Assembly: GCA_021825925.1 (NCBI GenBank) | Contig: JAKAFP010000004.1 | Span: forward strand, 1-64,000 | Length of the DNA: 64,000 bases | Origin: Chloroflexota bacterium | Lineage (GTDB): Bacteria > Chloroflexota > Anaerolineae > Anaerolineales > Anaerolineaceae | Direction of reading: 5' to 3' | Part shown: positions 7,614 to 17,028 of the stretch, in pieces | Position numbering within the stretch: position 1 is the stretch's first letter | How the letters are laid out: every line of letters starts with the position of its first letter | Program-made: the position numbers and the translations under genes | Notes under the pieces: model-generated | Seen by the model: the letters and a program-made list of their open reading frames with translations, nothing else | Told to the model about the DNA's origin: nothing | Database searches by the model: none

Positions 7614-9074
7614 ATGACGATCCATTTTGGAACTGACGGTTGGCGGGCGGTAATTTCAGATACTTTCACCTTTCACAACCTGAGACAGCTTTCACAGGCC
7701 ATCGCGGATGCGGTTGCCTCCGACACCTGGACGAACGGTACGGTTTTGGAACACACTCCCGATCCACACAAGATGGTGGTCGGCTTTGACACCCGCTTTT
7801 TATCAGACCGCTATGCCGCCGAGGTAGCCCGTGTGCTGGCCGCCAACGGCTTTACTGTTTATCTGGCTCAATCTGACGCTCCCACCCCTGTGATCTCGCA
7901 CGCCGTTCGCAACCTCAACGCCATCGGCGGCGTTATGATCACCGCTTCACACAACGCTCCACGCTATAACGGCGTCAAGCTCAAATCTGCCTACGGCGGA
8001 TCAGCGCTGCCCGAACAATGCCGCCGCGTTGAAGTGTATTTGAATGATAACGAACAGCAGGGCCGCGGCCCCAACCTGATGGATTTTGATCAAGCCCGTG
8101 CCCAGAACTTGATCTATAAGTTCAACCCCATTCCTGCTTATTACGAACATCTGCGCACCCTGATCAATTTTGACGCCATCGCTGAAAACCCCCAGAACTT
8201 TGTGGTGGATTCCATGTTCGGCTCCGGCCGCGGGGTCATTAAAGGTATTTTGCAAGGTTCCGGCTGCGAAATTTCAGAGATTCGCGGCGATATGAACCCC
8301 GGTTTTGGCGGCGTTCACCCTGAACCCATTGCTGCCTACCTGCGTCCGCTGGCAGGCGCCATCGGCGCGGGCATGGGCTGCTTTGGTGTGGCCACCGATG
8401 GAGATGCCGATCGCATCGGCGCCATGGATGAACACGGCAACTTCGTGGATCCGCACAAGATCATGGCTTTGGCGCTGCGCCACCTGGTGGAAAAACGCGG
8501 CATGACCGGCACAGTGGTGCGCACAGTCTCAACTACACGCATGATTGACCGTCTGGCCAAGAAGTACAACCTGCCCCTCCGTGAAACCCCGGTCGGATTC
8601 AACCACATCTCGGATTACATGATGAAAGAAAGCGTATTGATTGGCGGTGAAGAATCCGGCGGCATATCCTTCCTGGGGCACATTCCCGAAGGTGACGGCA
8701 TCCTGATGGGCTTGCTGATCATTGAAATGGTCGCCATGGCCAAGACCTCCCTCTTCGAGATGGTCGAGGACCTGCAGAAGGAAGTTGGACCAGTCTACTA
8801 CGAGCGCACCGATCTGCGCCTCAAACACCCCGTTGAAAAGAAGGTCATGGTCGAAAAGCTTGAAAACGATCATCCTGCCGAAATCGGCGGTGAACGCATC
8901 GTCGAGATCTCAAAGATGGACGGCGTGAAATACATTTTTGCGGATGACTCGTGGCTGCTGATCAGACCCTCAGGCACCGAACCCGTGCTGCGTGTTTATG
9001 CTGAAGGACGCTCCGAAGCCATGGTCAAGGAACTGCTCAAGTACGGCGAAACTGTAGCCGCCAGCGTTTCGTAA
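7614..9074 (+). CDS. Phosphoglucomutase/phosphomannomutase family protein
   Basis: This 486-aa phosphohexomutase carries all four family signatures: FGTDGWR at the N terminus, the phosphoserine loop MITASHNAPRYNGVK (about residues 109-123), the metal loop TDGDADRIG (about 261-269), the sugar-binding loop GGEESGG, and the phosphate-binding RPSGTEPVLRVY near the C terminus. It interconverts hexose 6- and 1-phosphates in the cytoplasm and supplies sugar nucleotides for glycan synthesis. Which hexose cannot be read from the sequence. GGAGAAGATCA precedes the ATG. Confidence 0.92.
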   Translation: MTIHFGTDGWRAVISDTFTFHNLRQLSQAIADAVASDTWTNGTVLEHTPDPHKMVVGFDTRFLSDRYAAEVARVLAANGFTVYLAQSDAPTPVISHAVRNLNAIGGVMITASHNAPRYNGVKLKSAYGGSALPEQCRRVEVYLNDNEQQGRGPNLMDFDQARAQNLIYKFNPIPAYYEHLRTLINFDAIAENPQNFVVDSMFGSGRGVIKGILQGSGCEISEIRGDMNPGFGGVHPEPIAAYLRPLAGAIGAGMGCFGVATDGDADRIGAMDEHGNFVDPHKIMALALRHLVEKRGMTGTVVRTVSTTRMIDRLAKKYNLPLRETPVGFNHISDYMMKESVLIGGEESGGISFLGHIPEGDGILMGLLIIEMVAMAKTSLFEMVEDLQKEVGPVYYERTDLRLKHPVEKKVMVEKLENDHPAEIGGERIVEISKMDGVKYIFADDSWLLIRPSGTEPVLRVYAEGRSEAMVKELLKYGETVAASVS

Positions 9075-9098
9075 CTAAAACTTACTTCAAGTAGATTC

Positions 9099-9219
9099 AA
9101 TCCCCCGCCGATTTGAAATCTGCGGGGGATTTTCTTGCGACGGAGACCCGCTGGATTTTGAAAACCCCGCGGGTCTCATGAATTAAAACCCCCGAAATCA
9201 GCGAGATCGGGGGCTGCTT
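9099..9219. terminator. Three consecutive GC-rich hairpins between convergent genes
   Basis: There are three hairpins. The first is TCCCCCGC/GCGGGGGA with T tract (9101-9134). The second is GAGACCCGC/GCGGGTCTC (9143-9177). The third is CCCCCGA/TCGGGGG followed by CTGCTTTT (9189-9220). They separate the phosphohexomutase from the convergent LPXTG-like gene. The first and third have T tracts on the plus strand. Confidence 0.65.
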
Positions 9220-9241
9220 TTAGTCTAGCTAATTTGATTAA

Positions 9242-9838
9242 TTATCTGGTGTTCATTCTAAGTCTGCGGCTGAGGACGATGACGGCCACCAGGATGATCG
9301 CCAAACCGGCCATCATGGGTAGACCCACTTCATCCGCGAAACCGGTGGAAGGCAGCGCTGTCGAGGTGGCGCCAGGGGTTCCCACACCACGTCCGGCCAT
9401 CTGCGTTTGCAAGGCAGAAACTGTAGCCAGCTCGGAAGCTGAAAGTCCAGATCCACCCGCCCCCATGGGAGTATTCTGCTGGATCACCACAACCGGAGTT
9501 TTGGTCGGAGACGTTCCACCTGCCGCCGCTACAACTGTTTTTGTGGGGGTTTTGGTGGCTTGGGCCAACTGTGCCATCGAAGTGGCATACATGGCCGTGG
9601 CAGTATTGGCCGCATTGATCTGGGCAGCCTGTTCCTGCTGAGCCAGGCGCTGGTTCGCAAGCAGCTTGGGTGCCACGAGCAACAGCAAGATCAGGGCAAT
9701 CACGAAGATAATGCCGACGATGGCAATGGCAATCAGGAAGGTGCGATTCCCTCTTCGTTTGGGTGGCTCTGGCTCATAATCTCCGCCGCCAAAACTTTCC
9801 TGGTCAAATTGATCCTCATCAAAATTATTTAGTGCCAT
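9242..9838 (-). CDS. Bitopic membrane protein with LPXTG-like C terminus
   Basis: This 198-aa protein has an acidic cytoplasmic N terminus, a membrane helix (about residues 33-57) and an Ala/Thr-rich linker with TKTPTKT and SPTKTP. Its C terminus reads ALPSTG followed by a hydrophobic helix and RRLRMNTR, the classical arrangement of a sortase sorting signal (LPXTG, helix, positive tail). No sortase gene is in the window. It is the last gene of the minus-strand MutL-like operon, 21 bp after its neighbour. Whether it is truly cleaved, or simply a two-helix protein, is open. Confidence 0.6.
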   Translation of the reverse strand: MALNNFDEDQFDQESFGGGDYEPEPPKRRGNRTFLIAIAIVGIIFVIALILLLLVAPKLLANQRLAQQEQAAQINAANTATAMYATSMAQLAQATKTPTKTVVAAAGGTSPTKTPVVVIQQNTPMGAGGSGLSASELATVSALQTQMAGRGVGTPGATSTALPSTGFADEVGLPMMAGLAIILVAVIVLSRRLRMNTR

Positions 9839-9859
9839 GGTATATCCTCCTGAAACAAG

Positions 9860-10933
9860 TTATCCGGGGAATCGTTCTTCAACTTCAATAATATCTAAAT
9901 TCGAAAACGGTACGACCGTTTTTTCATTGTTCTGAAAAAGTACAGAAGCTGTTGCAGTTCTCAATCCGTTGGGGAGCGTGGTCTTGCCTGTATTGATGGC
10001 AGTTAAAACCCCTGTTTTCCCTGCATAAGACGAGCTGTGAACCCTGATCTTCTGGCCTGCGGCAAATTCGGCGCTGGCAGTTTCAGGGTCGCCTGCGGCT
10101 TGAAGTGCAATGCTGAGTTCAGGGCGTTTGCCGCTGTAATGATCCCATTTGACCGCGTTAAGGCTCATTTCTTTTTGGGCACTCGCGAGCAATATGTTCC
10201 TAGCATGACCATTGATGGCGATCTTGCCGAAGCCCTCCAGGAGCAAAATGGGATAATTTTGTTTGAGCGCACAGGGGATCAACCTTGGGCTCATGCTGCC
10301 TAGCACCAAACCGGCGATGGGCAGACTTGCCGCCAGATTAAGGCTTTCTTCCTGTTCACACCACGACGCCGCCAAAACGGTGCCGCGCGTATTGATGCTG
10401 AGAGACGCGGGGGTGAGTTCCTGGTCAATGGTCTGTGAATCCACAATAAATGGACCAAAACCGATCAGACCGTTGCCCCACACACCCTGGATCAAAGTTC
10501 CATTGGTTTCAACCACTGCGCCGCGGTCGCTTAAGATCTCAACCACCTGGCCGGCATATCCGGATTGAACCACCACTTTGCGGGATTCAACTTCCAGCAG
10601 TACCTGGCCATTTTTGATGGAAATGATCTTGCCGGGCATGGGTGCGCGGATGACACGCGAGAACAATCCGCCTGTTTCGGCGATGATGTCGTGTTTATCC
10701 ACCAAATCACCGACCTGGCGGTCAACCAGTTTTTCGACTTCATCTGCGTTCTTGAGTCCAAGTGCGTTCAAAACATCCACGATCACATGCCGGGTCGGGA
10801 TGAGTGTTTCCGCCAGCACTTCTCCGGGGGTCACTTTTTGTCCCACTCGAACCAATACCATACCAGCCACCGGCAGAACACGATTTCTGCGGATCTTGAC
10901 CAGAGGATTGATTTGAGTCACCGGATTTTGCAT
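9860..10933 (-). CDS. Unknown protein with barrel-sandwich (biotinyl/lipoyl-like) segments, next to MutL-like gene
   Basis: This 357-aa soluble-looking protein has no signal or membrane helix. The middle (about residues 95-150) has repeated beta-rich segments (RAPMPGKIISIKNGQVLLE, GYAGQVVEILSDRGAVVETNG) of the type found in biotinyl/lipoyl-like or hammerhead folds, but no modifiable Lys in an MKM-like motif is visible. The last third ends with a KOW/SH3-like piece (GQKIRVHSSSYAGKTGVLT). It sits 40 bp downstream of the MutL-like ATPase in the same operon, so a common complex is likely. I do not recognise the family. Confidence 0.5.
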   Translation of the reverse strand: MQNPVTQINPLVKIRRNRVLPVAGMVLVRVGQKVTPGEVLAETLIPTRHVIVDVLNALGLKNADEVEKLVDRQVGDLVDKHDIIAETGGLFSRVIRAPMPGKIISIKNGQVLLEVESRKVVVQSGYAGQVVEILSDRGAVVETNGTLIQGVWGNGLIGFGPFIVDSQTIDQELTPASLSINTRGTVLAASWCEQEESLNLAASLPIAGLVLGSMSPRLIPCALKQNYPILLLEGFGKIAINGHARNILLASAQKEMSLNAVKWDHYSGKRPELSIALQAAGDPETASAEFAAGQKIRVHSSSYAGKTGVLTAINTGKTTLPNGLRTATASVLFQNNEKTVVPFSNLDIIEVEERFPG

Positions 10934-10973
10934 AATGTCACCTGGCTCTTATGTTGCAATAAACATACCAGTT

Positions 10974-12698
10974 TTACTGATTGGCAGGTTTTGACCAACG
11001 ATCAAGCATGGCAAGGCGATGAATTTGATCTTGCGGCAGCACCAACGGGCGTCCACGGGTGTCAAAGACCAATCCACACACGCCTCCCCTCACCTTGATG
11101 GGGTCTTTACCGACTTCAATATCGGATATGTTTACTTTAGCCTCAGGTTTTAGGGTTAGAACACCAGACTCTCCAAAAGCCAGAGGAAGTGATGCCAGTT
11201 CGCCCTGCTTGATCACTATTTCGCGTGCCTTGCCTGATGCGGATTGCAGACGAGCTTTTAGGAGGACGGTCCCCGTTTTGGCCTTGCTTTCGACAGTGAT
11301 CACCGTTGCCAGGTTGATGAAAGCGGTGCTTTCAAGCACCTGCACAGGCAGCAGCGGATTTGACCTGGCCGCCGCCCCCAATAACGAGAGAATGCCGTGT
11401 TTATCAATCACCAAGGGGGTAATGCCGACCGGTTGAATGCCATCCAATAGTGTGGTCAACATCTGCCAGGGCGTGGCAGCATGGGTCAAAATGGATCCCC
11501 CTACCAAAACAGGTTCAAAGCTTCGGGTTGTGAGGTCAGCGTGAGTTTCGAGTTCCTGCATGGTCATAGACAAAAGATGACGAGCCAGTGCAAGTTCGAT
11601 CTGCAGATCTGTTTCACTGACCGGCAGACTGTTTGGGAACAAGGTTTTCTGCCACAGATAATCCATCACCTGGGATTCAGTTAAGACTTCAGGCAGCCAT
11701 TTTTCAAGATCCGCAAATCGGGTTTTCTCCAGGGCTTTTTCCAATCCAAAGCCAGTGCCAATGGGCAGCGTGATCTGCTGACTTTCGTGGTGATTGGCAT
11801 ACGCTGCAGTGACATGCGCGGAGCCAAGATCAATGCCCAGCACCTTGCGCAGCGGGTCATATTGTTTTCCCAGGAAACGGATCACACGGTGGAAGCCGAT
11901 GGCGGTCAGCTGTGGTTTTTCATTGGAGAACGCTGCAATACGTTCAAGGCCATTGATGGAATTCAATTTGGCATCAATGACCAACAGATTAAGGTCAAAT
12001 GAAGCTTGTGCCAGGTCTTCGTTCTCAATCTCCGGCCGGATGTTATTAGTGGAAGCGTAGGTCGTTTCTTTCTCAAGAATTTCCTTCACCCGGCGAGCCA
12101 TTGCCCGGTTGCCGCAAAACAGCACCCTGGGTCTTTCCTCTGCTTTAAACAGGTGAAGGGATGAGGCGATCTTGTTGGCGATACGTCCAACGGTTTTGGT
12201 GGCACCACGATCCGAACCACCTGCAAAGATCAAGATGCTCGGTTTGACCGCCAGAAGTGCGTCCATCTGAGCCTGTGTCGAACGCCGGTCATTGATGCTG
12301 AAACTGTCTGCCACATTAAGCGGCAGGGTTCTGGCGAGTCTGTTGGCGGTTTCGAGTGAAAGCTCATTCAACAGACCGTAGGTCACCACATCCAAGTCGG
12401 GACCCCACGAGAGGGTGATCAACAGCCGGTCAACCCCCTCCACCCCACCGTGGCTTGGAATGATCAATTTTTGATTCAAATCAAGGAAGAAACGGCCGGT
12501 GATCTCTTGCAGATCACGGATCGCTGCGATCACCCCAGGCATGGCGTCAAAAACTGGATCACCGCAGGTAGTTGGTGCGCTGCCTGAAGCAAGGAACTGG
12601 TAGGTTTCTTCAACCACATCAAAAAGCACGGCCCTGGTTTGCACTGAGCCGATCTCTATTCCTAAAACCGAATTTACTTCCGTCAACAACGTCGCCAT
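10974..12698 (-). CDS. MutL/GlmL-like actin-fold ATPase (glutamate mutase L family), mutase absent
   Basis: This 574-aa protein has two ribonuclease-H-like actin/hexokinase motifs: GIEIGSVQTRAVLFD near residue 14 and GIDLGSAHVTAAYAN near residue 292, with a glycine motif VGGSILTHA further on. This matches the MutL family named for a gene beside glutamate mutase, where it is thought to act on the B12 enzyme. No mutase, B12 or ornithine gene is here. Instead it lies in an operon with four membrane proteins, which suggests an ATPase serving a membrane complex. The family call is good; the function is inferred only from context. Confidence 0.75.
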   Translation of the reverse strand: MATLLTEVNSVLGIEIGSVQTRAVLFDVVEETYQFLASGSAPTTCGDPVFDAMPGVIAAIRDLQEITGRFFLDLNQKLIIPSHGGVEGVDRLLITLSWGPDLDVVTYGLLNELSLETANRLARTLPLNVADSFSINDRRSTQAQMDALLAVKPSILIFAGGSDRGATKTVGRIANKIASSLHLFKAEERPRVLFCGNRAMARRVKEILEKETTYASTNNIRPEIENEDLAQASFDLNLLVIDAKLNSINGLERIAAFSNEKPQLTAIGFHRVIRFLGKQYDPLRKVLGIDLGSAHVTAAYANHHESQQITLPIGTGFGLEKALEKTRFADLEKWLPEVLTESQVMDYLWQKTLFPNSLPVSETDLQIELALARHLLSMTMQELETHADLTTRSFEPVLVGGSILTHAATPWQMLTTLLDGIQPVGITPLVIDKHGILSLLGAAARSNPLLPVQVLESTAFINLATVITVESKAKTGTVLLKARLQSASGKAREIVIKQGELASLPLAFGESGVLTLKPEAKVNISDIEVGKDPIKVRGGVCGLVFDTRGRPLVLPQDQIHRLAMLDRWSKPANQ

Positions 12699-12708
12699 AA
12701 AAATCCTG

Positions 12709-13383
12709 TTAGTGCATCAAGGTATTGATGGATTGCAGGATAAAGTCAGAACGTTCCACCAATGCAGTGATGGCAGTGGTCAATACACCGGCAAAAACAG
12801 CCCCAAGCGTGATGGCAATGAAGAATTGGCCGATCCAGGCAAAAACGGCGCTGAGCCATCCGCGTTGAGCACCTTTGGGAGTGGAATTTCGAGCTCCAAA
12901 GTTGAAATAAACCAGCGTGGCGATGGTACCCACGAGCATGAAGGTCCCTTCAAGGATCAGAAAGACCGGAGAAGTACCAGTTGCATGCTGCAGCATATCA
13001 AAGGAAGTAAGTGTGCCTTTTATCTGTCCAAACAGCGTACCCAATATGGCGCCACCAATGGCCACAGCGGCTCCGGTACCCACCAGGTAAGCCATCGAGA
13101 TGTTGCCGAACCTGGCCAATTTCGGTGAAAGTTTCAAAAGAAGCAAGCCTGAAAGCAGCAGCGGGACAAGTGAAATGACCGAACCGTTGAGAATGGGTGC
13201 CACCAAACGCGGCAGCACGACCTGAAAGACCAGGATCACAAAGAAATAACCGGTGGTGGCACCAATGAACAATGCCGACACGAAACGGAAGAGAGCATTG
13301 TCACCAAACAAATAACTGAACACCATCAGTGTAAGAATAAAACTGACGAGCATCCAGAGGAGATCAGCAGAAAGGGTCAGCAT
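12709..13383 (-). CDS. Integral membrane protein of the MutL-like operon
   Basis: This 224-aa protein is hydrophobic, with about six predicted membrane helices (near residues 5-25, 32-55, 63-82, 93-118, 140-162 and 180-208). The loops are short. I see no catalytic motif and no family match. Spacing is 6 bp from the upstream 753-aa gene and 10 bp to the MutL-like gene, so all are in one transcript. Confidence 0.7.
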   Translation of the reverse strand: MLTLSADLLWMLVSFILTLMVFSYLFGDNALFRFVSALFIGATTGYFFVILVFQVVLPRLVAPILNGSVISLVPLLLSGLLLLKLSPKLARFGNISMAYLVGTGAAVAIGGAILGTLFGQIKGTLTSFDMLQHATGTSPVFLILEGTFMLVGTIATLVYFNFGARNSTPKGAQRGWLSAVFAWIGQFFIAITLGAVFAGVLTTAITALVERSDFILQSINTLMH

Positions 13384-13389
13384 CCCGGT

Positions 13390-15651
13390 TTATCCTTTTC
13401 GCTCTACGGCCGCAGGTCGGATCAAGGTGGCGATGCCGCCTATCAGGATCAACGCCGCTGCCAATAGCATGGCCGATTGAAATGCTCCCAGATGTGAGAG
13501 TGAACCGCTGGATTGCTGCAGCAGCTGTTCATAGGCGAGACTTCCATAAAAACCGGCTACATAGCCAGAAACCTGTCCGCTTTGGTAATAGGGCTGCAGC
13601 AACGGAGCCGCCTGCGCGCTGACCACAAACATCAACGGTGTCGTGCCCAATCCCGGCTGAATTTGCTCCACCCAGGTGCGGGAGCCTTCAGCCTTATCGC
13701 TCAATACGATCAAGGCTCCAAAATCGCCCAGTGATTTGACCGATTGAAGCATGTCAGAATTCCAGGCTGCGTCCAGGTTGTGTGTGTATGGCATGGCTGA
13801 GCGCGGATTTGCGGCCAACAGCTGCACACCAGTGGCGCCTCCAGGCAGATAACCAAGCGTGATAACGTTTTTCGAAAGGTCATACCCTTCCACGTTGTTG
13901 GCGGCGTTTTCAATTAATTGACTCATCAAGGTCGAACCGGATGGATTGGTTGAAAGGATCACCAGTTTCAGATTTCGGCGCATCAAATGTTCCAACAAAG
14001 ACTGGGAACTCCAGGATAATTCACCGGCTACGGCAGCTTCAAAATCACCGGTCAGCAGCACCGGTTTATCTGCAGGGATGGCATCCACCTGGTCGTATGC
14101 CGATACCACCTCAGGTGGAAATAGAGCGGGTTTGATCACATAAGGAGCAAACAGGCTTTGTGAAAGGAAGATGATCAAGAAAAATGCTGCTGCCAGCAAT
14201 AAACGCCAGATCATGCGCAGATTCCTGGTCTTTTTTGGAATGACAACATCATCCTGATCAAGGGTTTCATCCACCAGGTTGGCGAAAATATTGGCGCTTT
14301 GCTTTTGCCGTTCAGATACTTTTAAGGCTGATCCATACCCCACCGGTTTGCGAATGTCAACGCCAAAACTCGGCGTTTGCAAGGTTCCGGATATTCCTGC
14401 AAGCAAGCCCTCCTCACTGGAATCAGTCTGACTGATTCCGCTTGCACGCTCTGCGTCAGGGGTCGGGATGCGCGCCGCATGAAGCCAGGCAGGCAGGTTG
14501 GCTTTTTCAAGCTCACCTTCCAGAACACTGCCATCCAGTTCTTCGGAGACGGGTTCGCTGGTGCGTTTCTCGTGCTTTTCAAGTTTGGCCGTAGCCAACC
14601 AATCCGGCAGATCATCCGGCATAAATGGAGAGGAAGCGATATCTTGCGTGGAAGGTTCGGGTTGTTTATCAGAAAATATCAAGGAATCAAGGGATGTGGA
14701 TTCCTTTTTTTCGATCACGGGCAGATCGAAATCCTGCAAATCCTCATCTGAAAGATCTTCCTCTTCCGATTCCTCTTCAGGCTGTGATTTCTCGCTGAAA
14801 AAATCGGGGTTGGATTGCTGCACCGCGATCGTTTCACGCAGGGCGTTGATGTCAAAATTGGCAGGTGGCAGTTCTTCTTCGTGAGGTTTCAGATCTTCAA
14901 ACGAAAGTTGTTTCTCTTCTTGCGGTTCTGCTGCTTGCTCAGCTTCAAGTTCATCCGCGTTTAGTTTCTGCCATCCGCTGCCGCGGTTGGCTTCAAAGGG
15001 TCTAAATTCAGATGGATTTAATGCCGCCAGTGAATCCAGGTCGAATTGAGGTTTCGGCGCGCTTTCCATGGGGGGCAAGCTGATCTCAGGTTCAGAAGAA
15101 TCAGGTTCAACTACGCCGGCTTCTTCTTCCACAGGTTTCCAGGCAGCCAATTTACTTAACCACTCATCAGTATCATCGTCCTGCTCCTGGCTGGAAGCCG
15201 CAGGCGGCTTCGCAACCTCATTTGAAGAAGCAAAAGGAGATACAGGTTCCTCGGCAGGCGCTTCCTGTTCGGATTTTTTGCCGGAATATCCGGCTTTAAT
15301 TTCTTTGAGCCAATCTGGAAGTTCTTCCTTTTTCTCAGCCATTGGTGGTTCTGGTTGAGCAGATTCCTGGCTCCTGGCCAGTGCCTCGCGTTCCATCTGT
15401 TCACGGGTGCGAATACGCGCCAGCCAATCCGGTACTTCTTCGGGTTTTTCAGCATCCGAAACAGGTTCAGGTATACCCGTTGAATCCGGTTCAATGACCT
15501 GTTCGGATTCCTCCCGCAGTCCATTCAACCAGTCGGTACCGTTGACCGGTGTGGGTTGTTCAGTCGGTGTCAGCTCTGCCTGACAATACCAACAGCGTTC
15601 AGCACTGGCATCATTCGGTCTTTGACAAATGGGACAAATATTCTCGGCCAT
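13390..15651 (-). CDS. Zinc-ribbon membrane protein with repeated DWL motifs
   Basis: This 753-aa protein opens with a treble-clef zinc ribbon (CPICQRPNDASAERCWYC, residues 6-23). A long acidic Glu/Pro/Ser-rich disordered region follows (about 30-470). It holds six short motifs with a DWL/EWL/AWL core: GTDWLNGL, VPDWLARI, LPDWLKEI, TDEWLSKL, LPDWLATA and LPAWLHAA. Then come a membrane helix (about 485-505), an extracytoplasmic alpha/beta domain of about 210 residues, and a final helix. The repeated motif probably docks a partner, and the outer domain may sense or process a ligand. Length and order are seen; the docking role is inference. Confidence 0.65.
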   Translation of the reverse strand: MAENICPICQRPNDASAERCWYCQAELTPTEQPTPVNGTDWLNGLREESEQVIEPDSTGIPEPVSDAEKPEEVPDWLARIRTREQMEREALARSQESAQPEPPMAEKKEELPDWLKEIKAGYSGKKSEQEAPAEEPVSPFASSNEVAKPPAASSQEQDDDTDEWLSKLAAWKPVEEEAGVVEPDSSEPEISLPPMESAPKPQFDLDSLAALNPSEFRPFEANRGSGWQKLNADELEAEQAAEPQEEKQLSFEDLKPHEEELPPANFDINALRETIAVQQSNPDFFSEKSQPEEESEEEDLSDEDLQDFDLPVIEKKESTSLDSLIFSDKQPEPSTQDIASSPFMPDDLPDWLATAKLEKHEKRTSEPVSEELDGSVLEGELEKANLPAWLHAARIPTPDAERASGISQTDSSEEGLLAGISGTLQTPSFGVDIRKPVGYGSALKVSERQKQSANIFANLVDETLDQDDVVIPKKTRNLRMIWRLLLAAAFFLIIFLSQSLFAPYVIKPALFPPEVVSAYDQVDAIPADKPVLLTGDFEAAVAGELSWSSQSLLEHLMRRNLKLVILSTNPSGSTLMSQLIENAANNVEGYDLSKNVITLGYLPGGATGVQLLAANPRSAMPYTHNLDAAWNSDMLQSVKSLGDFGALIVLSDKAEGSRTWVEQIQPGLGTTPLMFVVSAQAAPLLQPYYQSGQVSGYVAGFYGSLAYEQLLQQSSGSLSHLGAFQSAMLLAAALILIGGIATLIRPAAVERKG

Positions 15652-15655
15652 GGGG

Positions 15656-16276
15656 TTATCCGCTGTAAGGTTTATCTGAACCGATTAGGATGCGCACACC
15701 TGTGGCCAGACTGCCTAGGGCAATACCCAATAATATACCCCGTGCTCCCGCTGCCGGAATCTGATGAAAGCCGGAAAGCAGATCCTGGAGCGCAGGAATA
15801 TCTGCGGAAAAAGCCAAAACCCCGCTGTTGATCACTAAAAAGAGGATCACACTAAGAAAGAACACAAGTCCCATCCAGTTGCGTTGGCGCTGCAGCATTT
15901 TCAAGCTTGAAAAAGTCAACGTGATGGCAAGCAAGGCCATCAGGCTGGTCTCAATTGGGGTTTGGATGGCGGTAACCACTTTTTGAAATCCCTGATTGGC
16001 GGGTCCGAGATAGAAGCCAGCCACAGAAACCACCAAAAAGGTGATCAACACCACGATGCTAAAAAACCGTTTCGAACCTGCTTCACGCAGCCGCTTAAGG
16101 TGTACCCCGAAAATCAGGTTGGAGATCGCCACCAGACCAGCTATACCAGCCAAAGTGACCGCCCAATCCAACATACGGGTACGCATAGCAACGATTGCTG
16201 GAAACGGGAAGAAATATCCTAACAGAACCAAAAGTCCACTAATGATGGCAACCAACACGGCTAACGGTGATTTCAT
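15656..16276 (-). CDS. Integral membrane protein of the MutL-like operon
   Basis: This 206-aa protein shows about six hydrophobic segments. It starts with ATG in a 4-nt ATGA overlap with the stop codon of the upstream gene, so translation is coupled. It ends 4 bp before the zinc-ribbon gene. No known domain is recognised. Confidence 0.7.
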   Translation of the reverse strand: MKSPLAVLVAIISGLLVLLGYFFPFPAIVAMRTRMLDWAVTLAGIAGLVAISNLIFGVHLKRLREAGSKRFFSIVVLITFLVVSVAGFYLGPANQGFQKVVTAIQTPIETSLMALLAITLTFSSLKMLQRQRNWMGLVFFLSVILFLVINSGVLAFSADIPALQDLLSGFHQIPAAGARGILLGIALGSLATGVRILIGSDKPYSG

Positions 16277-17028
16277 GCCAAACCTGCCAATTTAGAGAGC
16301 ACAACTCCCAATAATACGAGAATAACAATAAAGCGAAGAATATCTTGAACCCGCAGACTGGCCTGGTGGGCTGCCTGTACGCCAAGATATGCAGGTAATG
16401 CGTAAAGTTCTTCTCCGATCAACGCGTCATCAGCGAGTGCGAAGAAGATGGATTGGGCAATGATGGAATTACTACCCGCAAGTTTATAAGATCCTTGATT
16501 TTCAGCGCCATCACAGATCAACCCGGCTTCGGCCCCAAATTCGCCCATTAACACATTGGCATTGGTCCCCGAATCCTGCATGGATTCCACAGCTCCGATG
16601 GCATACGAGAAAGGTGTTACACCGGTCATTCTTGCCAAACCGGGATCCAACTGTCCCAGGGTGTGATTATCGGTGGCGTTTCCCCTTAAGACATCCTGGC
16701 TGAGGATCTGCAGGTCTCCACTTCCGCTGGTGCACATGGGCGGCAGGTCGCTGGTGGAAGCCATTTGTGAGATGCGATTTAAAGCACTCAGTCCTGCCAG
16801 CGCGGACGGGTTTGCCTGGTCCATCATGCTTCCGCTACCCAAGGAAATATGAAGGCGGGTGCCATCTTCAACCGCAAGACCAATAGCCCTGCGAAGTTTT
16901 ACGGCAGCCGTTAACTTGCGAAATACGGGAGGAAATTTGGTTCTGATTCGTTTGGAGGAGAAAAAAATGACGAGACCGGAAAAGGCCAAAAAAACGACGG
17001 CTCCGATCAGAGGCTCATATTGACTCAC
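16273..17028 (-). CDS. Membrane-anchored protein, DUF6754-like
   Basis: This 251-aa protein begins at GTG 17028, inside a GTGA overlap with the upstream stop. One N-terminal helix (about residues 7-24) and one C-terminal helix (about 228-248) flank a conserved-looking domain with SLGSGSMMDQANPSALAGLS, VTPFSYAIGAVESMQDSG and GEELYALPAYLG. I associate this pattern, with moderate certainty, with DUF6754, a Chloroflexota family without known function. Its place in the operon suggests a scaffold or stomatin-like role, but that is a guess. Confidence 0.6.
   Translation of the reverse strand: MSQYEPLIGAVVFLAFSGLVIFFSSKRIRTKFPPVFRKLTAAVKLRRAIGLAVEDGTRLHISLGSGSMMDQANPSALAGLSALNRISQMASTSDLPPMCTSGSGDLQILSQDVLRGNATDNHTLGQLDPGLARMTGVTPFSYAIGAVESMQDSGTNANVLMGEFGAEAGLICDGAENQGSYKLAGSNSIIAQSIFFALADDALIGEELYALPAYLGVQAAHQASLRVQDILRFIVILVLLGVVLSKLAGLA

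Noticed and set aside
10974-12698. DNA mismatch repair MutL
   Set aside because: The protein has actin/hexokinase-type motifs and not the GHKL ATPase motifs of mismatch-repair MutL. The shared name is a coincidence of glutamate mutase L.
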